Source of the DNA: Pseudomonadota bacterium
GTDB lineage: Bacteria > Pseudomonadota > Gammaproteobacteria > Burkholderiales > Burkholderiaceae_C
Assembly: GCA_023387335.1 (NCBI GenBank)
Contig: JAEWIF010000045.1
Span: 1-64,000, forward strand
Length of the DNA stretch: 64,000 nucleotides
Direction of reading: 5' to 3'
Shown: in pieces, positions 49,451 to 62,794 of the stretch
Layout: each line of letters opens with the position of its first letter
Numbering within the stretch: position 1 is the first letter of the stretch
The notes under the pieces: model-generated
The model's input: only the letters and a program-made list of their open reading frames with translations
Database searches by the model: none
Told to the model about the DNA's origin: nothing
Made by a program: the position numbers and the translations under genes

Positions 49451-50784
49451 CAACCCGCCTGCAGGGCCTGCGCCAGATCCTGCGCGCCCTGCTTCGCGAG
49501 CGCGGCGTCCTGCGCCTCCACCATCACGCGCACGACGGGCTCGGTGCCGCTCGGACGGATCAGGATGCGGCCGCGGCCGGCCAGCTGCTTCTCCAGCGCT
49601 TCCTGCGCCTTCGGCAGCTTGCTGCTCTGCTTCCAGTCCTGGCCGGGCGCGAGCCGCACGTTGATGAGCGTCTGCGGATAGAGCGTGACGCCCTCGAGCA
49701 GGCTCGCCATCGACTTGCCGCCGCGCGCGCAGGCCTTGAGCACCTGCAGCGCGCTGATCAGGCCGTCGCCCGTGGTGTGCTTGTCCAGCGCCAGCAGGTG
49801 GCCCGAGCCTTCGCCGCCGAGCAGCCAGCCGCGCTTGTCCAGCTCTTCCAGCACGTAGCGGTCGCCGACCTTGGCGCGCACGAACTCGACGTCGCGGCCG
49901 CGCAGCGCGACTTCCACCGCCATGTTGGTCATCAGCGTGCCGACCGCGCCGGGCACGCGCTCGCCGCTGGACAGCCGGTCCTGCACCATGAGGTAGAGCA
50001 GCTCGTCGCCGTTGTAGAGGCGGCCCGCGCCGTCGACCATCTGCAGCCGGTCGGCGTCGCCGTCCAGCGCGATGCCGAAGTCGGCGCGGCGCTCGCGCAC
50101 GGCCTGCACCAGCGCCTCGGGATGGGTGGCGCCGCAATCGCGGTTGATGTTCAGGCCGTCGGGCGAGCAGCCGATGCAATGCACTTCCGCGCCGAGCTCG
50201 TGGAACACCTTGGGGGCGATGTGGTACGCCGCGCCATTGGCGGCATCGACCACGATGTTCAGGCCCTTGAGCGTGAGGTCGTTGGCGAAGGTGCTCTTGC
50301 AGAACTCGATGTAGCGGCCGGCGGCGTCATCCAGGCGGCGCGCCTTGCCGAGCGTGGCCGAGTCGGCCCAGCTGGGCGGCTCGTCCAGCGCGGCCTCCAC
50401 GGCGCGCTCCCACTCGTCGGGCAGCTTGGTGCCCTGCGCGCTGAAGAACTTGATGCCGTTGTCGGCGAACGGGTTGTGGCTGGCGCTGATCACCACGCCC
50501 AGGCTGGCGCGCTGCGCCCGCGTGAGGTAGGCCACGCCGGGCGTGGGCAGCGGGCCGAGCAGAACGACGTCGACGCCGGCAGAGTTGAAGCCCGATTCCA
50601 GCGCGCTCTCCAGCATGTAGCCCGAGATGCGCGTGTCCTTGCCGATCAGCACCGTCGGCCTTTCCTCGGTGCGCTTGAGCACGCGGCCCACCGCATGCGC
50701 GAGGCGCAGCACGAAGTCGGGCGTGATCACGCCCTGGCCCACCGTGCCGCGGATGCCGTCGGTGCCGAAATGCTTTCTGCTCAT
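49450..50784 (-). CDS. glmM: Phosphoglucosamine mutase
   Basis: Converts glucosamine-6-phosphate to glucosamine-1-phosphate for UDP-GlcNAc, peptidoglycan and lipid A synthesis. The 444 residues include RKHFGTDGIRGTVG, the phosphoserine loop GVVISASHNPFADNGIKFF, the metal loop ALDGDADRLQMVD, the sugar loop GEGSGHLLAL and the phosphate-binding RPSGTEPVVRVM. The ATG overlaps the folP stop by 4 nt. Confidence 0.98.
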   Translation of the reverse strand: MSRKHFGTDGIRGTVGQGVITPDFVLRLAHAVGRVLKRTEERPTVLIGKDTRISGYMLESALESGFNSAGVDVVLLGPLPTPGVAYLTRAQRASLGVVISASHNPFADNGIKFFSAQGTKLPDEWERAVEAALDEPPSWADSATLGKARRLDDAAGRYIEFCKSTFANDLTLKGLNIVVDAANGAAYHIAPKVFHELGAEVHCIGCSPDGLNINRDCGATHPEALVQAVRERRADFGIALDGDADRLQMVDGAGRLYNGDELLYLMVQDRLSSGERVPGAVGTLMTNMAVEVALRGRDVEFVRAKVGDRYVLEELDKRGWLLGGEGSGHLLALDKHTTGDGLISALQVLKACARGGKSMASLLEGVTLYPQTLINVRLAPGQDWKQSSKLPKAQEALEKQLAGRGRILIRPSGTEPVVRVMVEAQDAALAKQGAQDLAQALQAG

Positions 50785-51632
50785 GTGGAGCTTCCTTCCC
50801 CTTGGTGTTCGTTCGTCGCCGCGGCCCAGACCTTCAGGGCCGCGACGGTTTCCTTGACGTCGTGCACGCGCACGACGCGCGCGCCGCGCTCGACGGCCAG
50901 CAGCGCCGCCGCCACGCTGGGAACGGTGCGCTGGTCCACCGGCAGGCCGGTGACCTGGCCGAGCGAGGACTTGCGCGACCAGCCCACCAGCAGCGGATGG
51001 CCGTCCGCCAGCAAGTCGCCCTGCCGCGCGAGCAGCGAGAAATTCTGCGGGACCGACTTGCCGAAGCCCACGCCCGGGTCCCAGGCGATGCGGTCGGCCG
51101 CGACGCCCAGCGCCATCAGCGCCCGCGTGTGCTCCCGCAGGAACGCGAGCACCTGCGGCACGGCGTCGCCAGCCATGGTGGATTTCTGCATGGTGCGCGG
51201 CTCGCCGTGCATGTGCATCAGGCAGACGCCGCAGGACGGGTGCGCGGCCACCGCCTGCATCGCGCCGGGCTGCCGCAGCGCCCAGACGTCGTTGACGATG
51301 TCCGCGCCGGCGTCCAGCACCTGGCGCATCACCTCGGGCTTGTAGGTGTCGACCGAGACCGGCACGCCCAGACGCACGGCTTCGCGCACCACGGGCAGCA
51401 CGCGCGCGAGTTCCTCGTCCAGCGGCACCGGTGCGATGCCGGGCCGGGTGGATTCACCGCCGATGTCCAGGATGTGGGCGCCCTGCGCCAGCAGCCACTC
51501 GGCGTGCGCGAGCGCCGCGCTGGTGGTGGCGTGGTGGCCGCCGTCGGAGAACGAGTCGGGCGTGACGTTGACGATGCCCATCACCCGCGGCTGCGCGAGG
51601 TCCATGCGGAAGCGGGCGGTCTGCCAATGCAT
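50781..51632 (-). CDS. folP: Dihydropteroate synthase
   Basis: Condenses p-aminobenzoate with dihydropterin pyrophosphate in folate synthesis; the sulfonamide target. The 283 residues include PRVMGIVNVTPDSFSDGG, HILDIGGESTRPG, VPVSVDTYKPEVM, DIVNDVWAL and LVGWSRKSSLG. Start at MHWQTARFRMDL. It lies 77 nt after ftsH, with a hairpin in between, and overlaps glmM by ATGA. The ftsH-folP-glmM order is conserved in proteobacteria. Confidence 0.97.
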   Translation of the reverse strand: MHWQTARFRMDLAQPRVMGIVNVTPDSFSDGGHHATTSAALAHAEWLLAQGAHILDIGGESTRPGIAPVPLDEELARVLPVVREAVRLGVPVSVDTYKPEVMRQVLDAGADIVNDVWALRQPGAMQAVAAHPSCGVCLMHMHGEPRTMQKSTMAGDAVPQVLAFLREHTRALMALGVAADRIAWDPGVGFGKSVPQNFSLLARQGDLLADGHPLLVGWSRKSSLGQVTGLPVDQRTVPSVAAALLAVERGARVVRVHDVKETVAALKVWAAATNEHQGEGSST

Positions 51633-51663
51633 GGGCTCGATTTTCCTCCAAGCGGCGCAAGCG

Positions 51664-51689
51664 AAAGGGGCCCGGATGGGCCCCTTTTT
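51664..51689. terminator. Hairpin between ftsH and folP
   Basis: AAAGGGGCCC and GGGCCCCTTT pair over 10 bp with loop GGAT. On the gene strand only three T residues follow; the longer T5 tract is on the other strand. It probably gives partial termination after ftsH, with read-through into folP. Confidence 0.6.
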
Positions 51690-51709
51690 GTGCTCAACGG
51701 TAAGAGCGA

Positions 51710-53623
51710 TCAGGCTGCGCTGGGCGCGGGGTTGTCCGCACCCACGGCACTGCCGCCCGAGCCGCCGCCGGACGACGGCGTGCGCGGCGTGAAGTCCTTG
51801 GGCGGACGCGGATCCTTGCCGGCCATGATGTCGTCGAGCTGCTCGGCGTCGATGGTCTCCCACTCGAGCAGGGCCTTGGCCATGGCGTGCATCTTGTCGC
51901 TGTGGTCCTCGATGAGCTTGCGCGCCAGCGTGTACTGCTCGTCGATGATTCGGCGCACCTCGAGGTCGACCTTCTGCATGGTCTGCTCGGAGATGTTGGT
52001 GGTCTTGGTGACCGAGCGGCCGAGGAACACCTCGCCCTCGTTCTCGGCGTAGACCATCGGGCCCAGCGCGTCGGACATGCCGTAGCGCATCACCATGTCG
52101 CGCGCCAGATGGGTGGCCCGCTCGAAGTCGTTCGAGGCGCCCGTGGTCATCTGGTTCATGAACACCTCTTCCGCGATGCGGCCGCCGAACAGCATGCTGA
52201 TCTGGTTGAGCATGTACTCGCGGTCGTAGCTGTAGCGGTCCTGCGAGGGCAGGCTCATCGTCACGCCCAGCGCGCGGCCGCGCGGGATGATGGTGACCTT
52301 GTGGACCGGGTCGCACTTGGGCAGCAGCTTGCCGATGAGCGCGTGGCCGGACTCGTGGTAGGCCGTGTTGCGGCGCTCTTCCTCGGGCATGACCATGCTC
52401 TTGCGCTCGGGGCCCATCAGGATCTTGTCCTTGGCCTTCTCGAAGTCCTGCATCTCGACCACGCGCGCGTTGCGGCGGGCGGCCATCAGGGCGGCCTCGT
52501 TGCACAGGTTGGCCAGGTCGGCGCCAGACATGCCCGGCGTGCCGCGCGCGATGATCTCGGCCTTGACGTCCTGGCCGATCGGGATCTTGCGCATGTGCAC
52601 GTTCAGGATCTGCTCGCGGCCGCGGATGTCCGGCAGCTGCACGTAGACCTGGCGGTCGAAGCGGCCGGGGCGCAGCAGAGCGGCGTCCAGGATGTCCGGC
52701 CGGTTGGTGGCCGCGATGACGATGACGCCGAGGTTGGTCTCGAAGCCGTCCATCTCGACCAGCATCTGGTTGAGGGTCTGCTCGCGCTCGTCGTTGCCTC
52801 CGCCCAGGCCCGCGCCACGCTGGCGGCCGACCGCATCGATTTCGTCGATGAAGATGATGCAGGGGGCGTTCTTCTTGGCGTTCTCGAACATGTCGCGCAC
52901 GCGGGCCGCGCCCACGCCGACGAACATCTCCACGAAGTCGGAGCCGGAGATCGAGAAGAACGGCACCTTGGCCTCGCCGGCGATGCCCTTGGCCAGCAGC
53001 GTCTTGCCGGTGCCGGGAGGGCCGACCAGCAGCAGGCCGCGCGGGATGCGGCCGCCGAGCTTCTGGAATTTCTGCGGGTCCTTCAGGAAGTCGACGACCT
53101 CCTTCACTTCCTCTTTCGCTTCGTCACAGCCGGCTACGTCGGCGAACGTGACCTGGTTGTTGTTCTCGTCGAGCATGCGGGCCTTGCTCTTGCCGAACGA
53201 GAACGCCCCGCCCTTGCCGCCGCCCTGCATCTGGCGCATGAAGTAGATCCAGACGCCGATGAGCAGCAGCATCGGGCCCCAGCTCACCAGCAGCGTCATG
53301 AGCAGCGAGCTCTCTTCACGCGGCTTGACGTCGAACTTGACGTTGTTGTTGATCAGGTCGCCGACCAGGCCGCGGTCGAGGTAGGTGGCGGTGGTGCGCA
53401 CCTTGCGGTCGTCGGTGGTGATGGCCACGATCTCGGTGCCGCCCTGGCCTTCCTGGATGACGGCGTTCTTGATGCGGCGGGCGCGGACCTCCTCCAGGAA
53501 GTCCGAGTAGCCCATGACGCTGGCGCCGGCGGCGCCGCGCGTGTCGAACTGCTTGAATACCGTGAACAGGACCAGCGCTATGACGAGCCAGACGGCGATT
53601 TTCGAGAACCACTGATTGTTCAA
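51710..53623 (-). CDS. ftsH: ATP-dependent zinc metalloprotease FtsH
   Basis: Membrane-bound AAA+ protease that degrades unassembled membrane proteins and regulators such as LpxC. The 637 residues comprise two membrane helices flanking a periplasmic domain, Walker A GPPGTGKTLLAK, Walker B IIFIDEIDAVGRQRGAG, SRH region RPDILDAALLRPGRFDR, and the zinc site HESGH in AYHESGHALIGKLL. The start is read as TTG at 53623 (giving NNQWFSKIAVW), with CGGAG about 8 nt upstream; the ATG at 53656 would add 11 atypical residues. It follows rlmE as in E. coli. Confidence 0.97.
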   Translation of the reverse strand: MNNQWFSKIAVWLVIALVLFTVFKQFDTRGAAGASVMGYSDFLEEVRARRIKNAVIQEGQGGTEIVAITTDDRKVRTTATYLDRGLVGDLINNNVKFDVKPREESSLLMTLLVSWGPMLLLIGVWIYFMRQMQGGGKGGAFSFGKSKARMLDENNNQVTFADVAGCDEAKEEVKEVVDFLKDPQKFQKLGGRIPRGLLLVGPPGTGKTLLAKGIAGEAKVPFFSISGSDFVEMFVGVGAARVRDMFENAKKNAPCIIFIDEIDAVGRQRGAGLGGGNDEREQTLNQMLVEMDGFETNLGVIVIAATNRPDILDAALLRPGRFDRQVYVQLPDIRGREQILNVHMRKIPIGQDVKAEIIARGTPGMSGADLANLCNEAALMAARRNARVVEMQDFEKAKDKILMGPERKSMVMPEEERRNTAYHESGHALIGKLLPKCDPVHKVTIIPRGRALGVTMSLPSQDRYSYDREYMLNQISMLFGGRIAEEVFMNQMTTGASNDFERATHLARDMVMRYGMSDALGPMVYAENEGEVFLGRSVTKTTNISEQTMQKVDLEVRRIIDEQYTLARKLIEDHSDKMHAMAKALLEWETIDAEQLDDIMAGKDPRPPKDFTPRTPSSGGGSGGSAVGADNPAPSAA

Positions 53624-53787
53624 ATCGAACTCCGGGAGTGCGTGCCTGTCGGGCACGTCGGGCAGATGCGTCCCATTCTAGAGGTTTCAACTGGGCCCAA
53701 GATGGAATGCACCAAAGCCCACCATAGCCAAAACGGTGACAGCCGGTAGCCGGGCGGGACCCCGTCCCGGCGCGGGATAAAGCCCCG

Positions 53788-54450
53788 TCAGGCCGGCTTT
53801 TTAAGGCCGATGCCGACCAGGAAGTTCTCGGAGGACTTGTCCCGGGAGGCCTTGGGCTTGAGCGGCTTGACCACCCGGAAGGTTTCCTTGAACAGCTTCA
53901 CCAGCTGGCTGTAGCCGCTGCCGTGGAACACCTTGGCGACCAGGGCGCCCTCGGGCTTGAGGTGGGCCTGGGAGAAGGCCACGGCCAGCTCGACCAGGTC
54001 GCTGATGCGGGCGGCGTCGGCCGACTCGATGCCCGACAGGTTGGGCGCCATGTCCGAAACCACGGTATCGACCTTGCGGCCGCCCACGGCCTGCTCCAGC
54101 CGGGCGAGCACTTCCGCCTCGCGGAAATCGCCCTGCAGGAAGCTCACGCCCTCGATCGGCTCCATCGGCAGGATGTCCAGGGCGACGATCACGCCATCGA
54201 GCTCGCCCACGGCGGCGCCCTCCGGCGACAGCTTGCGGCGCACGTACTGGCTCCAGGCGCCCGGGGTCGAGCCCAGGTCCACCACCAAGTGGCCGGGGCG
54301 GATCAACCCGAGGGCTTCGTCGATCTCCTTGAGCTTGTACGCGGCGCGCGCGCGGAAGCCCTCCTTCTGCGCCAGCTTGACGTAGGGATCGTTGACGTGA
54401 TCGTTCAGCCAGGCCTTGTTGACCTTGCGGCTCTTTGTCTTCACCTTCAT
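53788..54450 (-). CDS. rlmE: 23S rRNA (uridine-2552 2'-O)-methyltransferase RlmE
   Basis: Methylates U2552 in the A-loop of 23S rRNA, using SAM. The 220 residues include AQKEGFRARAAYKLKEIDEA, VVDLGSTPGAWSQYV, VVSDMAPNLSG and the Lys of ALVAKVFHGSGY, the family's K-D-K-E set. It is divergent from yhbY with 36 nt between starts, and ftsH follows 164 nt downstream of its stop. Confidence 0.96.
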   Translation of the reverse strand: MKVKTKSRKVNKAWLNDHVNDPYVKLAQKEGFRARAAYKLKEIDEALGLIRPGHLVVDLGSTPGAWSQYVRRKLSPEGAAVGELDGVIVALDILPMEPIEGVSFLQGDFREAEVLARLEQAVGGRKVDTVVSDMAPNLSGIESADAARISDLVELAVAFSQAHLKPEGALVAKVFHGSGYSQLVKLFKETFRVVKPLKPKASRDKSSENFLVGIGLKKPA

Positions 54451-54474
54451 GCGGCCTCCATTGTCGCCCGCGGG

Positions 54475-54480
54475 GATAAT
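54475..54480 (+). promoter_or_regulatory. -10 box of yhbY (likely leaderless)
   Basis: GATAAT ends 7 nt before the A of the yhbY ATG, so the transcript should begin at the start codon. There is no room for a Shine-Dalgarno sequence. Confidence 0.5.
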
Positions 54481-54486
54481 CGCCCC

Positions 54487-54960
54487 ATGCCCGCTCTCCA
54501 ATTGACCATCGCCGAACGCAAGGCGCACCGCGCCGAAGCCCACCACCTGGATCCCGTGGTGATGATCGGCAACGAAGGGCTGACGCCCGCCGTCGTGCGG
54601 GAAACCAACGCCGCCCTCGACGCCCACGGCCTGATCAAGGTCCGCGTGCTGGGCGACGACCGCGCCGCGCGCGAGGAAATCTACTTGCAGCTGGCCGACC
54701 AGCTGAATGCCGCGCCCATCCAGCACATCGGCAAGCTGCTGGTGCTCTGGCGCCCGCAGCCGAAGAAGGAAAAGGCGGTCGACGAGGACCGCATGCCCGG
54801 CCCGCGCGACTTCAAGGTGCTGAAGTACAGCAAGCGCGGCGGCCAGCGGCCGGAAGTGAAGACCCTTCGCGTGCTGGGCAACCAGCGCCTGACCCCCGGC
54901 GGCAAGGTCAAGCGGGCCAAACCGAAGCAGAAGTCCGTGAAGAAGGGTCGCCTGGACTAG
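54487..54960 (+). CDS. yhbY: YhbY family RNA-binding (CRM domain) protein
   Basis: Ribosome-assembly-associated RNA-binding protein of the CRM family. The N-terminal 95 residues form the CRM fold, with ERKAHRAEAHHLDPVVMIGN and GLIKVRVLGDDRAAREEIY. A basic C-terminal extension of about 60 residues (KVKRAKPKQKSVKKGR) makes the 157-residue protein longer than E. coli YhbY (97). Divergent from rlmE; its stop codon is interlocked with that of the convergent DUF4149 gene. Confidence 0.93.
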   Translation: MPALQLTIAERKAHRAEAHHLDPVVMIGNEGLTPAVVRETNAALDAHGLIKVRVLGDDRAAREEIYLQLADQLNAAPIQHIGKLLVLWRPQPKKEKAVDEDRMPGPRDFKVLKYSKRGGQRPEVKTLRVLGNQRLTPGGKVKRAKPKQKSVKKGRLD

Positions 54961-55379
54961 GTTCCGGCCCGGCGGGTGATCCGCCACAGCACGACCAGGG
55001 CGCACACCCACTGCAGCGCGTACATCGCGCTGCCCACCGAGTGCCACAGCCGCAGGTTCTCCCTCGCCACGATGCGCGGGGCGACGGCGAACTCGACCAG
55101 CAGCGCCAGCAGCATCCCGGCCAGCACGAAGGGCAGCGCCCCGCCCGCCCAGTCCATCCGGGGCGATTCGCCCCGGGGCCGCGACGCCATCAGCAGCACC
55201 ACGCCGCAGCCGACGCCCAGCCAGGTCTGGGCCGTGAACAGCCGCGCCGCGGTCTGGCCGGCCAGCGCCGGCGTGGGCAGGTGCGCGAAGAGCAACGGCA
55301 CGACCATGAAGCCGACGGCGGAGAGGCTGCCCCACCAGAGGGCCGCCGAAAGCACCGCCAGCCGCTGCCGACCGTCCAT
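54957..55379 (-). CDS. DUF4149 membrane protein
   Basis: A 140-residue protein with four membrane helices (SAALWWGSLSAVGFMVVPLL; TWLGVGCGVVLLMAS; PFVLAGMLLALLVEFAVAP; MYALQWVCALVVLWRI), matching the DUF4149/TMEM205-like family. Function unknown. It lies 5 nt downstream of greA and ends in a CTAG shared with the yhbY stop. Confidence 0.85.
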   Translation of the reverse strand: MDGRQRLAVLSAALWWGSLSAVGFMVVPLLFAHLPTPALAGQTAARLFTAQTWLGVGCGVVLLMASRPRGESPRMDWAGGALPFVLAGMLLALLVEFAVAPRIVARENLRLWHSVGSAMYALQWVCALVVLWRITRRAGT

Positions 55380-55384
55380 CGGCT

Positions 55385-55861
55385 TCAGCGGTAGTCGACC
55401 GCCACGATCTCGTAACGCTTGAGGCCGCCCGGGGCCTGCACCTCGGCGGTGTCGCCCTCCTCCTTGCCGATCAGCGCGCGGGCGATCGGGCTGGAGATGT
55501 TGATCAGGCCTTCCTTCAGGTCGGCCTCGTCCTCGCCGACGATCTGGTACCTGACCTTGTCGCCGGACTCCTCTTCCTCCAGCTCGACCGTGGCGCCGAA
55601 CACCACCTTGCCGCCCGCGTCCACCGCGGCCGGATCGATGATCTGGGCGGCCGCCAGCTTGCCTTCCAGCTCGCGGATGCGGCCTTCGATGAAGCCCTGG
55701 CGGTCCTTGGCGGCGTCGTACTCGGCGTTCTCCGAGAGGTCGCCCTGGGCACGCGCCTCGGCGATGGCGTTGATCACCCAGGGGCGTTGCTTGGTCTTGA
55801 GTTCGTGCAGCTCGGCCTTGAGCTTCTCCGCGCCGCGTTTGGTGATGGGGATGGTGGCCAT
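55385..55861 (-). CDS. greA: Transcription elongation factor GreA
   Basis: Rescues backtracked RNA polymerase by stimulating transcript cleavage. The 158-residue protein has an N-terminal coiled coil with the acidic tip (AQGDLSENAEYDAAKDRQGF) and a C-terminal FKBP-like domain (VGEDEADLKEGLINISSPIA). Normal length. It belongs to the carA-carB-hydrolase-greA strand, 122 nt after the hydrolase stop. Confidence 0.98.
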   Translation of the reverse strand: MATIPITKRGAEKLKAELHELKTKQRPWVINAIAEARAQGDLSENAEYDAAKDRQGFIEGRIRELEGKLAAAQIIDPAAVDAGGKVVFGATVELEEEESGDKVRYQIVGEDEADLKEGLINISSPIARALIGKEEGDTAEVQAPGGLKRYEIVAVDYR

Positions 55862-55983
55862 GTCTCTTCTACCTTGCGTGGTCCTTGCCGTCGATCAAAA
55901 GGAAAACCGCCGGACGTTGCCGACCGGCGGTGTTCATGGCCGCAATTATCGCAGGATCGGGCGCCGCCGGCCGGCAGCGCGGC

Positions 55984-56712
55984 CTAGTCGCGCCCGGCCT
56001 CCTCGATCTTCTTGGCCGTCAGTTCCGGGTGCGTGAACAGCGCCTCGTGGCTGCCCGGCGCCTCCGACAGCCGGAACAGGCCCAGGCGCTCGGACAGCCG
56101 CGGATGCCAGGGCATCGAATGCGGCATGGACACGTCCTGCTGGAAGTTGACGAACGACTTGCCCATAGTCATCGCCGCCAGCTCGGTGCGCAGCGCCACC
56201 GGGTCGGTGAACGTGCGGTAGGGCTGCGGATTGAGCTTGGCGTAGCTGCTCTCGGCGAGCGCGAGGTCGCCGTCGTTGATGAAGACCTCGCGCCAGATCG
56301 GGAACGGCAGCATCAGCGCGCCGTTGTTCGCGGCGGCGAGGTTGTCGAACAGCTCCTTGAAGGGCCCGGGCACCATGTCGTTCAGGCACTGGCCGTTGAA
56401 CGGCACGAAGCCGTTGATGTAGACCAGCCGCCGGATGCGCTGCGGCGCCCAGTCGGCCACCTGGCTGATCACCATGCCGCCGTAGCTGTGGCCCACCAGG
56501 CGCACGTTCTCCAGCTTCTGCTGCTCCAGGAACTCGAGCAGCGAGGTGGCGGCGTCGGCCAGGCCGACGGTGGCGCGGTCATCCTGCGGCCGGTTGCCGG
56601 CCAGGGTCGGGCAATGGACGGTGTGGCCACGGGAGCGCAGGTGCTTGGCGGTGGGCTCCAGGAGCTCGCCGGTGTGCCAGGCGCCGTGGACCAGGACGTA
56701 GGTGTCGGCCAT
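55984..56712 (-). CDS. Alpha/beta hydrolase
   Basis: A 242-residue alpha/beta-hydrolase (salicylate esterase/hydroxynitrile lyase-like branch). It starts MADTYVLVHGAWHTGELLEP, has the nucleophile elbow LVGHSYGGMVIS and the C-terminal catalytic His in PGSHEALFTHPEL. AAAGGAGA lies about 9 nt before the chosen ATG. It lies between carB (92 nt) and greA. The substrate is unknown; methyl- or aryl-ester hydrolysis is likely. Confidence 0.88.
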   Translation of the reverse strand: MADTYVLVHGAWHTGELLEPTAKHLRSRGHTVHCPTLAGNRPQDDRATVGLADAATSLLEFLEQQKLENVRLVGHSYGGMVISQVADWAPQRIRRLVYINGFVPFNGQCLNDMVPGPFKELFDNLAAANNGALMLPFPIWREVFINDGDLALAESSYAKLNPQPYRTFTDPVALRTELAAMTMGKSFVNFQQDVSMPHSMPWHPRLSERLGLFRLSEAPGSHEALFTHPELTAKKIEEAGRD

Positions 56713-56804
56713 GGGGGTCTCCTTTCGGACCGGCCCCACAAAGACGCGCGGCCGGCGTGGGGCAATCTACGCTGCCCCGACGCCGGCCGCAATCGCGCCG
56801 GATG

Positions 56805-60056
<3,252 letters not shown>

Positions 60057-60059
60057 GGC

Positions 60060-61232
<1,173 letters not shown>

Positions 61233-61272
61233 TGGGTTCTCCGAAAGGGTGTCGGGTACGCCCAAAACGCAG

Positions 61273-61363
61273 CCGGAACGACACTTCCGGTGTTGCTTTT
61301 GTTCAGGGGAGGAGCGAGGGGCTGCGCTAGGCGTACGGGTTGCGGGAAAAGCCTCTGATTATA
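61273..61363 (-). promoter_or_regulatory. carA promoter and leader hairpin
   Basis: The -10 TATAAT (61363-61358) overlaps the stop codon of the upstream methyltransferase gene. The leader contains the hairpin CCGGAA-N6-TTCCGG (61273-61290), which overlaps the weaker ACAC/GTGT pairing and so excludes it. No T-tract or PyrR-type site is recognised. Confidence 0.45.
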
Positions 61364-62144
61364 GCTTGGCCGATGTGCTCGGCCGCACCGTCGTGGCGCT
61401 GGCGTGCAGGCAGATCGCCGCCGCGGCCGCGACGTTGAGCGACTCCTCGCCGCCCGGCTGCTCGATGCGCACGCGCAGCGAGGCCCGTTGCTCCAGATCC
61501 TGCGAGACGCCCTGCCCTTCGTGGCCCAGCACCCAGGCGCAAGGCCAGGGCAGCCGGGCCCGGTGGAGCAGTTCGCCGCCGTGCGAGCTGGTGACGAGCA
61601 GCGGCACCTTCAATCCGTCCAGGACGCCCGGCTCGGCGGCGTCGAACAGCGACAACCCGAAATGCGCGCCCATGCCAGCGCGCAGCACCTTGGGCGACCA
61701 GAGCGCGGCCGAGCCCTTGAGCGCGACCACCTGGCGGAAGCCGAAGGCGGCGGCGCTGCGCAGCACCGAACCGACGTTGCCGGCGTCCTGCAGGCGGTCC
61801 AGCACCACGGTCGCCGCCTGCGCATCGAGGACCGGCGCCGCCGGCACGGCGATCACGAATCCCATGCGCGCGGGCGATTCCAGCGTGCTGAGCGCGGAAA
61901 AGAGCGGATCGGCCAGCACCAGCGACTTCGCGGCGGGCAGGTGCTGGTGCGGCGGACAGGATTCCGCGTACACGGCCAGTTCGGGCTGGACGCCGCGCGC
62001 CAGCGCCGCGCGGCAGAGGTGGTCGCCTTCGAGCCAGATGCGGCCCTGCTTGCGCCAGGCCGTGCTGTCCTGCGCCAGCAGGCGCAGCGACTTGAATTGC
62101 GAATTGGCCGTCGAGCGGATGACCGCGGCAGCGGCTTCGGTCAC
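61359..62144 (-). CDS. TrmH/SpoU-family RNA 2'-O-methyltransferase
   Basis: A SPOUT-fold enzyme that would methylate a ribose in tRNA or rRNA. The 261 residues comprise an N-terminal substrate-binding domain (WLEGDHLCRAALARG) and a C-terminal knotted domain with motif 1 (LDRLQDAGNVGSVLRSAAAF), motif 2 (CAWVLGHEGQGVSQ) and motif 3 (RIEQPGGEESLNVAAAAAI). It starts with GTG, overlapping the rnhB stop by 4 nt. The exact target nucleotide is not predictable. Confidence 0.93.
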   Translation of the reverse strand: MTEAAAAVIRSTANSQFKSLRLLAQDSTAWRKQGRIWLEGDHLCRAALARGVQPELAVYAESCPPHQHLPAAKSLVLADPLFSALSTLESPARMGFVIAVPAAPVLDAQAATVVLDRLQDAGNVGSVLRSAAAFGFRQVVALKGSAALWSPKVLRAGMGAHFGLSLFDAAEPGVLDGLKVPLLVTSSHGGELLHRARLPWPCAWVLGHEGQGVSQDLEQRASLRVRIEQPGGEESLNVAAAAAICLHASATTVRPSTSAKL

Positions 62145-62794
62145 TGGACCGTGACGGTGACGCCGCCGCCCGGGGCCAGCGTCATCGTGGCGGCGACCGG
62201 GCTGAAGAAGCGGCGGTGGTGGCGGCAGGCGCCATGCGTGCGCAGCGCCTCCAGGTGTTCGGGCGTGCTGTAGCCCTTGTGCGAGGCGAAGCCGTACTGC
62301 GGGAACTCGTCGTGCAGCGTGGCGAGCAGGCGGTCGCGGTGCACCTTGGCCAGGATGGACGCGGCCGAGATCGCCTTGATCTTGGCGTCGCCGCCGACGA
62401 TGGCCTCGGCCAGGACGTCCACGCGCGGCAACGCATTGCCATCCACCAGGATCCGCGCCGGCTTCAGCCGCAGGCCTTCGACCGCGCGCTTCATCGCCAG
62501 CATCGTCGCGTGGTAGATGTTGAGCGAGTCGATCTCCTCGACGGTGGCCTCCGCGACCGAGCAGCACAGGGCCTTGTCCATGATCTGGTCGTACAGCTTC
62601 TCGCGTTGCAGCGGCGACAGCATCTTGGAGTCGGCCAGGCCGCGGATGCGCTTGCCGTCGTCGAGGATGACCGCGGCGGCGACCACCGGGCCGGCCAGCG
62701 GGCCGCGACCGGCCTCGTCGACGCCGGCCTGCAGGCCGGTCGGGTCCCAGGCGAGGCGGGCCTGTTCACCCTTGGATAGTCTTTTCGATCGCAT
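62141..62794 (-). CDS. rnhB: Ribonuclease HII
   Basis: Removes ribonucleotides from DNA and RNA:DNA hybrids. The 217-residue protein has the catalytic DEAGRGPLAGPVVAAAVIL, LADSKMLSPLQREKLYD, ILVDGNALP and AASILAKVHRD. Its start (MRSKRLSKGEQ) overlaps the 3' end of lpxB by 29 nt. The lpxA-lpxB-rnhB order is conserved in proteobacteria. Confidence 0.97.
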   Translation of the reverse strand: MRSKRLSKGEQARLAWDPTGLQAGVDEAGRGPLAGPVVAAAVILDDGKRIRGLADSKMLSPLQREKLYDQIMDKALCCSVAEATVEEIDSLNIYHATMLAMKRAVEGLRLKPARILVDGNALPRVDVLAEAIVGGDAKIKAISAASILAKVHRDRLLATLHDEFPQYGFASHKGYSTPEHLEALRTHGACRHHRRFFSPVAATMTLAPGGGVTVTVQ

